DNA of 13,278 nucleotides, from positions 1-13,278 of the forward strand of contig JAEZKE010000003.1 of NCBI GenBank assembly GCA_023436175.1, read 5' to 3'. The translations under genes and the position numbers were made by a program. The stretch is from Methanobacteriota archaeon (GTDB lineage Archaea; Methanobacteriota; Methanobacteria; Methanobacteriales; Methanobacteriaceae). The notes beneath the pieces were generated by a model. The model ran no database searches, was not told the DNA's origin, and saw only the letters and a program-made list of their open reading frames with translations. Shown in pieces: positions 6,693-12,526 of the stretch (its first letter is position 1; the number at the start of each line of letters is the position of its first letter).

Positions 6693-7541
6693 TTAGATAT
6701 TAACATATGACAATTCAATACAGCAAGGTTCAATTAAAAGAGCCATCTCTTTAAGAACATCAACATCAATCTTTCTATTAGAATTCAAAATAAATTGAGG
6801 TATAGTGGAAGGGAACAAAACGTTATAACGTTGTGGTTTTTGTTCAATTTTAAAATTGTTGTTTATGAGTGTGACAATAGAATTAATCCATACTCCTCCC
6901 ATATTGATACCATTATCAGCCAAAAATTTCTTTAAAGATATTGAATTAACCATCACCTGTTTTCCAGGCTGCCCTTTAGCTTTTTTAACCCTATTGCCAT
7001 TTCTATAGAACCATTCATCATCTTTAACCAAGAAAGATCCATCATAATTTTTAGTTTCAATTACGTAGATTCCAGTAGGTCCTATTACTATATGATCCAG
7101 ATTTCCATAACTTCCAGGAAACTTAACATCATTAAAAACAAAATAATCTTTAGGCAACTGGTTTAAATATTCTGCAACAATAGATTCTCCTTTTATTCCT
7201 TTATTCCAGCTTTTACCATTATTATATCCATAATAAATTAATCCAATACCAATGAATAAAATAATTAGTGATAAAAAAGTAACTATGAATCCAATAAGTC
7301 CAATTAAACTAAAAATTGCACCTATGATTAATATAGAGTTATATCTTGAGCTCTTTTTTTCAGCATAGCCTTTACGAACAGCTATTTTTTCTCTTTGAGG
7401 TTCACTCTTTTCCTTATAATAGTCATCAAAACTATTATAAAATTTTAATGTATCACCACAATTTTCACAAATATCAAAATTATTAAAGTCTTCATCTACT
7501 TCATAATAAATATCGCAATTATCACAAATCAAGTATCCCAT
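6693..7541 (-). CDS. Membrane-anchored zinc-ribbon and NERD-domain nuclease-like protein
   Basis: A 282-residue protein in three parts. Residues 1-35 form a zinc ribbon (C6-x2-C9, C25-x2-C28). Residues about 69-106 are two closely spaced hydrophobic helices. From about 114 on there is a NERD domain, a PD-(D/E)xK-related fold: GIKGE (115-119), LDHIVIGPTGIYVIETKNY (148-166) with candidate catalytic D149, E162 and K164, then QPGKQ (191-195). The NERD family is thought to be nuclease-related; members occur in defence and DNA-processing contexts, but few have been tested. The ribbon would be cytoplasmic, as would the nuclease domain, held at the membrane. The start is supported by GGGGAT a few bases before the ATG. 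The gene seems monocistronic. All expected catalytic positions are present. Target unknown. Confidence 0.85.
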   Translation of the reverse strand: MGYLICDNCDIYYEVDEDFNNFDICENCGDTLKFYNSFDDYYKEKSEPQREKIAVRKGYAEKKSSRYNSILIIGAIFSLIGLIGFIVTFLSLIILFIGIGLIYYGYNNGKSWNKGIKGESIVAEYLNQLPKDYFVFNDVKFPGSYGNLDHIVIGPTGIYVIETKNYDGSFLVKDDEWFYRNGNRVKKAKGQPGKQVMVNSISLKKFLADNGINMGGVWINSIVTLINNNFKIEQKPQRYNVLFPSTIPQFILNSNRKIDVDVLKEMALLIEPCCIELSYVNI

Positions 7542-7929
7542 TATAATCCCCTTTAATCATGTATAAGTTAAGAAGGTATAATATTATTTATGATCTAATG
7601 AAAATAGAAAAAGTTATTTAATTAAACTGTCAATTAATTATTTTTATTAAGTAGTTATTATTTTTAAAAACTTATCAAAGTCAATATATTATAATAATTA
7701 AATATACATCAAATGATACATTTTTATGTATTTTTATAAACTTTTAACAATTAATTGACATATTCTGAAAGTTATTTATAATCAGTAAAAAGAGCACTAT
7801 AAAATCTTTTTAATTTCTTGGGTGTTGAAAAAGCATCAACAATTTTTTTGAGAAATTAAGTTGTATTTTCTAAAAAATAATTAACGGAAAACTTACCAAA
7901 AATGAAAAACTCAATCCATTAGATAAAAG
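7542..7929. other. 388-bp spacer with possible small RNA
   Basis: No protein gene is supported between the two leftward genes. The spacer carries a 12-bp inverted pair (TGTCAATTAATT at 7628-7639 and its complement at 7749-7760), a short stem ATACAT-TTTT-ATGTAT (7716-7731), and a pair of hairpins followed by T7 (7786-7849) that reads as a terminator or structured RNA on the plus strand. Confidence 0.55.
7762..7849 (+). ncRNA. Candidate structured small RNA (tentative)
   Basis: TTTATAAA at 7733-7740 would direct initiation near 7762. Downstream come an 8-bp stem TAAAAAGA/TCTTTTTA (7786-7793 with 7805-7812), a 6-bp stem TGTTGA/TCAACA (7823-7828 with 7836-7841) and T7 at 7843-7849. Hairpins plus a U-run on a strand that has no protein gene suggest a transcript of about 88 bases. 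The rival reading is that the stems end the leftward 81-residue gene's transcript. All stems are AT-rich. Confidence 0.25.
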
Positions 7930-8175
7930 TTACTTATTGCTTTTTTTACTCTGAGTTTGCTTTTTAGTTTTCTTCATAGTTTCCATTACAATAACAGGAC
8001 CTATACCTACTAAAATTCCGATTATCATCCCTATTATTCCACCAATTAAAGAAATAGTTTGTGAGGAATTACCAGTTAGGGTAACAAGTACAAATGAACC
8101 TGTCCAGAAACCAAATACTGCAAAACCTATTGCCATTAAAACTCCATATATCCACAACATGATATTTGATATCAT
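7930..8175 (-). CDS. Small membrane protein with two transmembrane helices, 81 residues
   Basis: Not recognised. Two hydrophobic stretches (about residues 4-33 and 41-65) with glycine-rich packing (GGIIGMIIGILVGIGP) are followed by a Lys-rich cytoplasmic tail (KKTKKQTQSKKSNK), so both ends probably face the cytoplasm. No Shine-Dalgarno sequence precedes the ATG at 8175 or the in-frame ATG at 8160 (M6). Both ATGs lie in mirrored arms of a perfect dyad, ATGATAT-TTG-ATATCAT (8159-8175). TATATAAA-like sequence at 8190-8197 could give a leaderless or near-leaderless transcript that uses M6. The gene lies 42 bases after the HxlR regulator on the same strand and may be read with it. Function unknown; a role linked to the redox locus is only possible by position. 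Confidence 0.6.
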   Translation of the reverse strand: MISNIMLWIYGVLMAIGFAVFGFWTGSFVLVTLTGNSSQTISLIGGIIGMIIGILVGIGPVIVMETMKKTKKQTQSKKSNK

Positions 8176-8217
8176 AACAATAAATTTAATATATAAATGA
8201 CACGAAAAATCTTAAGG

Positions 8218-8604
8218 TTACATGTTTAAACAAACTCTTAGATTTTCTTTGGACTTTTCTTTTAGTTTAGAGTTAGATTCATTCTCCATAACTTCGTCTA
8301 AAGCAAAATCAAACATGTTGAAGATTATCTTATTTAATCTACGGCCTTTTTCAGTTAAGTAGTACTCTGTCTGAGTAGAGCTTATTACTTTTTTTTCAAT
8401 TATGCCTTTATGCTCTAATTCTTTTAATCGTTCGGCGAGAACTTTACTGCTTAAAGTAGGATGGCTTTCTAAAAAGTCCTTAAAATGTTTACAATCACAG
8501 AATAATCCTTTAATTATCTTAATATTCCATTTTTTTCTGAGATAGTCAAAGGTCTCATCAATAGTTCGATACACTTCATTGAAATAATAATCATCTTGTC
8601 CCAT
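8218..8604 (-). CDS. HxlR-family winged-helix transcriptional regulator
   Basis: A 128-residue protein with the HxlR (DUF24) fold: KKWNIKIIKGLF (24-35) matches the GKW-x2-LIL start of the first core helix, then LSSKVLAERLKELEHKGIIEK (51-71) is the helix-turn-helix with recognition helix, and TEYYLTEKGRRL (79-90) is the wing and its end. Such proteins bind DNA as dimers and often sense electrophiles or redox stress through Cys. The usual Cys just before the GKW motif is absent here; instead there is C36-D-C38 right after it, plus C125. The ATG has GAGGAA upstream. It is divergent from the reductase operon, and its promoter carries two dyads at 8621-8634 and 8655-8667, so autoregulation and control of the neighbouring operon are likely. 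Family is certain; the signal sensed is not. Confidence 0.9.
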   Translation of the reverse strand: MGQDDYYFNEVYRTIDETFDYLRKKWNIKIIKGLFCDCKHFKDFLESHPTLSSKVLAERLKELEHKGIIEKKVISSTQTEYYLTEKGRRLNKIIFNMFDFALDEVMENESNSKLKEKSKENLRVCLNM

Positions 8605-8620
8605 GCTAATTTCCTCTTAC

Positions 8621-8634
8621 TTACCAAATGGTAA
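8621..8634. promoter_or_regulatory. Candidate HxlR operator, dyad 1
   Basis: TTACCA-AA-TGGTAA is a perfect 6-bp dyad followed at once by TTACC. HxlR-family operators in other organisms are often built from TTAC/GTAA half-sites, so this is a good candidate. It lies between the predicted start of transcription and the ATG of the regulator gene, where bound protein would block elongation or initiation. Confidence 0.5.
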
Positions 8635-8654
8635 TTACCTATTTGTTAGAAAAA

Positions 8655-8667
8655 TTACTTTAAGTTA
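8655..8667. promoter_or_regulatory. Candidate HxlR operator, dyad 2
   Basis: TTACTT-T-AAGTTA is a dyad with one mismatch, built from the same TTAC-type half-sites as dyad 1, about 21 bases away. It covers the predicted transcription start (near 8656) of the regulator gene. Confidence 0.4.
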
Positions 8668-8678
8668 GTTTAATACTT

Positions 8679-8686
8679 TTTATATA
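8679..8686 (-). promoter_or_regulatory. TATA box of the HxlR gene
   Basis: On the minus strand this reads TATATAAA, predicting initiation about 26 bases on, near 8656. Read on the plus strand it is TTTATATA, also a canonical box, so it could serve a rightward transcript starting near 8709. Such a transcript would carry palindrome array B in the leader of the reductase operon. Confidence 0.45.
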
Positions 8687-8765
8687 TGACCTGTTTGTAC
8701 ATGATTTGTTTATCGTCATTTATAAATAAATCTTGAGATGTTTGGAGAGCTCTAATACAAAGCAT

Positions 8766-8910
8766 GCAAAATTTTTAATTTTGCTGTTTGAAACTTGAAA
8801 ATTTCGCAGGTATCAAAACCGAAGGTTTTGACAGTTTTGTAGGCCATAAAAATCCTTGATTTTTAGCAACACTCAAACACACTGTGTTTATGGACTAAAA
8901 TCCATGATTT
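8766..8910. repeat. Palindrome array B
   Basis: Five successive stem-loops with 3-base loops: GCAAAATT-TTT-AATTTTGC (8766-8784), TCAAAACC-GAA-GGTTTTGA (8813-8831), TAAAAATC-CTT-GATTTTTA (8847-8865), AAACAC-ACT-GTGTTT (8875-8889) and AAATC-CAT-GATTT (8898-8910). The second is followed by CAGTT, giving the TTTTGACAGTT also found in array A. The constant loop length with changing stems points to one structural family rather than to chance AT pairing. Confidence 0.65.
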
Positions 8911-8924
8911 GGAGCATTTTCCAG

Positions 8925-8940
8925 GTAATACGCATTTTAC
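8925..8940. promoter_or_regulatory. Possible half-site pair before the reductase operon
   Basis: GGTAA (8924-8928) and TTAC (8937-8940) face each other over 8 bases, and AGGTAAT here also occurs (as AGGTAAT on the minus strand) beside dyad 1. It could be the regulator's site at the operon promoter. The match is short. Confidence 0.25.
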
Positions 8941-8977
8941 TAATTTAAATTAAAGATTTATAAAAAACACTTTTATA

Positions 8978-8983
8978 AGGAGG
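8978..8983 (+). promoter_or_regulatory. Shine-Dalgarno site that fixes a CTG start
   Basis: AGGAGG is the strongest ribosome site in the window. It stands 7 bases before CTG at 8991 and 67 bases before the first in-frame ATG at 9051, so it decides in favour of the CTG. Confidence 0.7.
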
Positions 8984-8990
8984 AATTTTC

Positions 8991-10151
8991 CTGTTATACC
9001 GAGATTTTGGAAAAAAAGGTGAAACGGTTTCAGTTTTAGGGTTTGGTTGTATGCGGCTTCCTGTAATTGGAGAGGATCCAACTAAAATTGATGAAGAAAA
9101 TGCCATAAATATGGTTCGTTATGCCATTGACCAGGGTGTGAACCTTATTGATACCGCATATCCATATCATGGCACTGGTATGGATCATGGAGGCGAAAGC
9201 GAACCTTTTGTAGCAAAAGCATTAAAAGATGGATACAGAGAAAAAGTGAAAATAGCTACAAAACTCCCAAGTTGGGTAATAAAAACCAGAGAAGATATGG
9301 ATAAATACTTAAATGAACAGTTAAAACGTCTAGAAACAGATTATATTGATTTTTACATGGTTCACGGCATTAACAGGTTCTACTGGGAAAATTTGAAAGA
9401 ACTGGGCTTTGAAGAGTTTTTGGATCAATCTATTGCTGATGGAAGAATAAAACATGCTGGATTTTCATTCCACCACCGACTTGAACTCTTTAAAGAGGTA
9501 GTTGACCAATACGATTGGTCTTTCTGTTTAATCCAGTACAATTATTTAGATGATGAGTATCAGGCAGGAAAAGAAGGCTTAGAATATGCATACAAAAAAG
9601 GTTTAGGTATAGCCGTTATGGAGCCTTTAAGAGGTGGACAGCTAGCCACTAACATTCCTCAAGAAGTTCAAGATGTATTTGATGGGGCAGATGTGAAGAG
9701 ATCTCCTGTTGAGTGGGCTTTAAGGTGGGTTTGGAATCACCCTGAAGTATCAGTGGTTTTAAGCGGGATGAACACTATGAATCAGCTTAAAGAAAATTTA
9801 GAAATTGCAGAAGAGGCTCATCCAAATACCTTGACAGATGAAGAATTAGAAATTACAGATCAGGCAAAATCAATCTTTGAAAAAAAGCTGCAGATTAACT
9901 GCACCAGCTGTGGCTACTGTTTACCATGTCCTTCTGGTGTAAATATCCCCGAGAATTTTTCAAAATATAATGACTATTTCCTGTTCGGCAGTCCAGAGAC
10001 AAAGGAAGAATACCAATTTCATTATAATGCTCTCGTAATGGAGAATGAACGATCATCTGAATGTACTGGATGCGGTGTATGCGAAGAACATTGTCCGCAG
10101 AATATCAAGATAATTCAGGAATTGAAGAAGGTTAAAGAGCTATATGAATGA
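8991..10151 (+). CDS. Aldo/keto reductase with C-terminal [4Fe-4S] ferredoxin domain
   Basis: A 386-residue NAD(P)H-dependent oxidoreductase. The first strand and turn read (M)LYRDFGKKGETVSVLGFG, the standard start of this family, but its first codon is CTG (8991), 7 bases after AGGAGG. The first ATG (9051) has no ribosome site and would remove 20 residues of the barrel. The catalytic tetrad is visible: D54 and Y59 (IDTAYPY), K91 (ATKLP) and H125 (MVHG). After the TIM barrel the tail has C304-x2-C307-x2-C310-x2-C313-P and C358-x2-C361-x2-C364-x3-C368-P, enough for two [4Fe-4S] clusters. Such ferredoxin-tailed reductases are common in anaerobes and may pass electrons between ferredoxin and carbonyl substrates; the substrate is unknown. 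It is first in a three-gene operon (38 and 22 bases between genes) opposite an HxlR regulator. Confidence 0.9.
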   Translation: MLYRDFGKKGETVSVLGFGCMRLPVIGEDPTKIDEENAINMVRYAIDQGVNLIDTAYPYHGTGMDHGGESEPFVAKALKDGYREKVKIATKLPSWVIKTREDMDKYLNEQLKRLETDYIDFYMVHGINRFYWENLKELGFEEFLDQSIADGRIKHAGFSFHHRLELFKEVVDQYDWSFCLIQYNYLDDEYQAGKEGLEYAYKKGLGIAVMEPLRGGQLATNIPQEVQDVFDGADVKRSPVEWALRWVWNHPEVSVVLSGMNTMNQLKENLEIAEEAHPNTLTDEELEITDQAKSIFEKKLQINCTSCGYCLPCPSGVNIPENFSKYNDYFLFGSPETKEEYQFHYNALVMENERSSECTGCGVCEEHCPQNIKIIQELKKVKELYE

Positions 10152-10171
10152 TTAATTCTGCACGAATTAAT
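10151..10171 (+). repeat. Intercistronic hairpin between reductase and cupin
   Basis: ATTAATTC (10151-10158) and GAATTAAT (10164-10171) form a perfect 8-bp stem with loop TGCAC, beginning at the last base of the reductase stop codon. It could tune expression of the downstream genes or shield the upstream message from decay. No U-run follows, so full termination is not expected. Confidence 0.4.
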
Positions 10172-10189
10172 AATTAAGAGATATAAAAT

Positions 10190-10615
10190 ATGGATAAATC
10201 AATCGATTTAAGTGAAAGTATAATCTTTCCCAAAGGAAAAAAACTTCCCGAACAGTTTAGTAACTATTTTACAGGTAATGCCCGGCTTAATATGCTGGTG
10301 CCAGGCGATGATGTATTTAATTGTCCAATAGGCAATGTAACATTTGAACCTGGCTGTCGGAATAACTGGCATAAGCATCCAGGCGGGCAGATTTTGTTAG
10401 TAACATGGGGACGTGGTTACTATCAGGAGGAAGGAAAACCAGCACAGGAACTTAATCCTGGTGATGTAATAAAAATAGCTCCAAATATAAAGCACTGGCA
10501 TGGAGCAGCTCATGACAGCGGGTTTGTACATCTCTCCATTGAAACAAATGCTAAAGCAGGTCCTGCAGAATGGTTGGAACCTGTAACAGATGAAGAATAT
10601 AACAATTTAAAATAA
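10190..10615 (+). CDS. Cupin-domain protein
   Basis: A 141-residue single-domain cupin. Motif 1 is G-x4-W-H61-x-H63-P-G-G-Q67, and motif 2 is the LNPGDVIKIAPNIKHWHG block with H102. Two His plus a Gln in place of the usual Glu and the late His would bind one metal ion. The C-terminal EWLEPVTDEEY ending is typical of small cupins that sit beside aldo/keto reductases and carboxymuconolactone-decarboxylase-like proteins; these are annotated only as cupins, and the reaction is unknown. It may be an isomerase, dioxygenase or a metal-dependent scavenger of reactive carbonyls. The ribosome site is weak (AAGAG), which suggests coupling to the gene before it. It is the middle gene of the operon, and the protein is soluble and cytoplasmic. 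Confidence 0.85.
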   Translation: MDKSIDLSESIIFPKGKKLPEQFSNYFTGNARLNMLVPGDDVFNCPIGNVTFEPGCRNNWHKHPGGQILLVTWGRGYYQEEGKPAQELNPGDVIKIAPNIKHWHGAAHDSGFVHLSIETNAKAGPAEWLEPVTDEEYNNLK

Positions 10616-10637
10616 TTTATAATTGGAGGATAATTCA

Positions 10638-11177
10638 ATGAGTAAAAAAGTATTGGTTCTATCAGGCAGCCCACGAAAAGGGGGAAATTCTGACTTTTTA
10701 TGCGATCAGTTTATGCTTGGAGCAAAAGAGGCAGGTAATGAAGTGGAAAAAATTTTCTTACAGGATAAAGAAATTAATTATTGTATTGCCTGTGATACGT
10801 GTAAAAAGAATGGAGGTATCTGTGATCAGAACGATGACATGGTTGAAGTCCTGGATAAGATGATTGCAGCTGATGTAATTGTCATGGCAACACCTGTTTA
10901 TTTCTATACCATGGATGCACAGATGAAAACGCTGATCGATAGAACTTATTCAAGGTATACTGAAATATGCAACAAGGACTTTTATTTCATTGCTACTGCA
11001 GCAGTCACAAGAAAACATGCTCTTGAAAGGACCATAGAAGGATTCAGAGGATTTACTTCCGTCCTCAGCAGGGCGAAAGAAAAAGGTATAATATATGGAA
11101 CTGGAGCCTGGAATATTGGTGACATTAAAGGTAGCAGTGCAATGACAGAAGCCTATGAGATGGGTAAAGCCATATAA
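10638..11177 (+). CDS. NADPH-dependent FMN reductase / iron-sulfur-flavoprotein-like
   Basis: A 179-residue flavodoxin-fold protein. GSPRKGGNS (10-18) is the FMN phosphate loop and ATPVYFYTMDAQMKTLIDR (84-102) the second flavin-contact region. C49-x2-C52-x2-C55-x6-C62 matches, with one extra residue in the last gap, the compact Cys motif of methanogen iron-sulfur flavoproteins, so a [4Fe-4S] cluster is likely but not proven. Family members pass electrons from ferredoxin or NAD(P)H to oxygen, peroxide or quinone-like acceptors. A TTG at 10623 also opens the frame, but GGAGGAT at 10625-10631 lies 7 bases before the ATG at 10638, which is the real start. Last gene of the HxlR-linked operon; its product may recycle electrons for the reductase. 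The C-terminus (EAYEMGKAI) is the normal family ending. Confidence 0.88.
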   Translation: MSKKVLVLSGSPRKGGNSDFLCDQFMLGAKEAGNEVEKIFLQDKEINYCIACDTCKKNGGICDQNDDMVEVLDKMIAADVIVMATPVYFYTMDAQMKTLIDRTYSRYTEICNKDFYFIATAAVTRKHALERTIEGFRGFTSVLSRAKEKGIIYGTGAWNIGDIKGSSAMTEAYEMGKAI

Positions 11178-11229
11178 AAGGCGGAAAAAATAATAAAAAA
11201 AATATAAATTATAACATTATTCAATATTT

Positions 11230-11252
11230 TTAAGGAGAATGAAACTCCTTAA
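11230..11252. terminator. Hairpin between convergent transcripts
   Basis: TTAAGGAG and CTCCTTAA form a perfect 8-bp stem with loop AATGAAA, in the gap between the reductase operon and the leftward coiled-coil gene. It is GC-richer than its surroundings and is placed to end either transcript. Confidence 0.45.
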
Positions 11253-11264
11253 TTATTAAAATAT

Positions 11265-11272
11265 AAAAAAAA
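11265..11272 (-). terminator. U8 tract after the coiled-coil membrane gene
   Basis: An A8 run on the plus strand, 14 bases past the stop of the leftward gene, becomes U8 in its RNA, directly before the hairpin at 11230-11252. A second A8 run lies at 11195-11202. This is a typical archaeal U-tract 3' end. Confidence 0.4.
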
Positions 11273-11286
11273 TTAAATTTCCACTT

Positions 11287-12276
11287 TTAATCCCTTATAT
11301 ACAAATTGAAAAAAGAATACACTGCTCTCAGAAAAGACCATGAACCATCTAAAATAAAAATAGTGGCAAAAAGCAATATTAATTGCACAGGTATATTTGC
11401 AAAGCTTTGGAAGACTTCAAAAATAGAAGGATAATGCAATACATATATTAAAACTCCTAAAATGAAAAATCCAATAATAATTGATATTGAACTCTGGAAA
11501 AACAACCTTCCAATTAACTTTAGAGTTTTGAAGTTGTATACTTCCATGGAATACTCTAAAAGCGTTAAATTTTCAACCAGTTCATTTTCGAGGTCTTTTA
11601 ATTTCTCATTTAAGGTCAAAGCTTCCTTTAAATGAGATTTAACTTCATTATTTTCAAGTTCTTCCAGATCATCATCGAAAACATTTAAATTTTCACTTAT
11701 TTCCAGTAATCTGGACTCAATTATATAAACAGGCAATCTACTAGCCCGATCTATTTCTTTTGTTTTATGCATGCCATTTTTTCTTTTCTCATGCTTTCTT
11801 TGGTAGGCTATTTTTTCTTGTTCGACCTGTAAAGTATTATTTTCTATTTTAGATATGTATTTTAAGAGCTTCTTTTTCTGGTTTTGTAAATGTTCAGATT
11901 TGGTTTTCAATCCGTCTTTCCAGTTTTTAATTAAATAACTTATCTCAGCAGGTGATTTATCACTGACAATTTCTGTTCCCTTCAAATCCATTGAATTTTT
12001 ATCATCTTCTTTAATAACCAGGATATAAGTAAAAGAAAGTAATGAGAGAGTAGCATCGACTAATATAACTGTTAAAATAAAAACCATAAAATCTAATCTG
12101 TTTTCCACACTAGAAAGGAAAGTTAAGCTGTTAAAATAAAAAAAGATTACTAAATTTAGTACTATTGCCCCTAAAATTAAAATTACAGCATATCCATTAA
12201 GTCTATTCATTAAATATTTACTAATTTTATCGTTATTAATTATAAATATATATTTTTTAAAGCTATCCCTATCCAT
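11287..12276 (-). CDS. Four-helix membrane protein with long cytoplasmic coiled coil
   Basis: Not recognised. A 329-residue protein with two N-terminal membrane segments (about 29-50 and 62-88), a charged region of about 170 residues rich in Lys, Glu and Leu heptads (about 112-250; for example KSEHLQNQKKKLLKYISKI and DDDLEELENNEVKSHLKEAL), and two C-terminal segments (about 261-281 and 294-318). With an even number of helices, both ends and the coiled coil should lie on the same side, probably the cytoplasm. There is no enzymatic motif; a basic patch HEKRKNGMHKTK (162-173) sits in the middle of the coil. GGAGA is 6 bases before the ATG, so the start is firm. It may be a membrane scaffold or stress sensor, but this is not shown. 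It is convergent with the reductase operon and downstream of the permease on the same strand, 250 bp away. Confidence 0.78.
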   Translation of the reverse strand: MDRDSFKKYIFIINNDKISKYLMNRLNGYAVILILGAIVLNLVIFFYFNSLTFLSSVENRLDFMVFILTVILVDATLSLLSFTYILVIKEDDKNSMDLKGTEIVSDKSPAEISYLIKNWKDGLKTKSEHLQNQKKKLLKYISKIENNTLQVEQEKIAYQRKHEKRKNGMHKTKEIDRASRLPVYIIESRLLEISENLNVFDDDLEELENNEVKSHLKEALTLNEKLKDLENELVENLTLLEYSMEVYNFKTLKLIGRLFFQSSISIIIGFFILGVLIYVLHYPSIFEVFQSFANIPVQLILLFATIFILDGSWSFLRAVYSFFNLYIRD

Positions 12277-12473
12277 ATTCTTTCTCCAAAAGATGATTAA
12301 ATATTGATTTATTTAAAGTTATGACTGTATAAAATTATTCTTTTTTAAGTACTTTAAAATATAGAGATTTTATTTACTATATGATACTAAAAATAAGCTG
12401 ATTTAAACTCAAATTTGATACATTAACCACTGCATTGAAACTATAATAAAGTTTAAAGAGTATGCATAAAAAT

Positions 12474-12482
12474 AAAAAAAAA
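12474..12482 (-). terminator. U9 tract after the permease gene
   Basis: An A9 run on the plus strand about 45 bases past the permease stop gives U9 in its transcript, the longest such run in the window. It separates the permease transcript from the coiled-coil gene, which should have its own promoter in the remaining spacer. Confidence 0.4.
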
Positions 12483-12526
12483 TAATTTTAAATGATTAAT
12501 TTATACTGGCAAAATTATTGGTTAAT

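Larger units (their letters stand above)
8605..8990. other. 386-bp divergent regulatory spacer
   Basis: This spacer separates the HxlR gene from the reductase operon. From left to right it holds two dyads and the TATA box of the regulator, several AT-rich boxes that could serve the operon, the GAGCTC-centred palindrome near 8750, palindrome array B (8766-8910), a possible further half-site pair (8925-8940), and the strong ribosome site of the reductase. No protein gene is supported in it. Confidence 0.65.

Noticed and set aside
7628..7760. 12-bp inverted repeats (TGTCAATTAATT and complement) around 109 bases, MITE-like
   Set aside because: The arms are mostly A/T, and a pair of this length is expected by chance in a spacer-rich window; no target duplication or second copy is seen.
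7755..7782. TTGACA, 16 bases, TATAAT: a bacterial-type promoter match
   Set aside because: The genes around are archaeal, where such boxes have no meaning; the AT-rich composition makes the match easy by chance.
8766..8910. CRISPR array or tandem repeat reading of the palindrome cluster
   Set aside because: The units have different sequences and irregular spacing, with no constant repeat, spacers or cas genes.
9051..10151. Reductase starting at the first ATG
   Set aside because: There is no ribosome site, and 20 residues of conserved barrel N-terminus lie in frame upstream after a strong AGGAGG.
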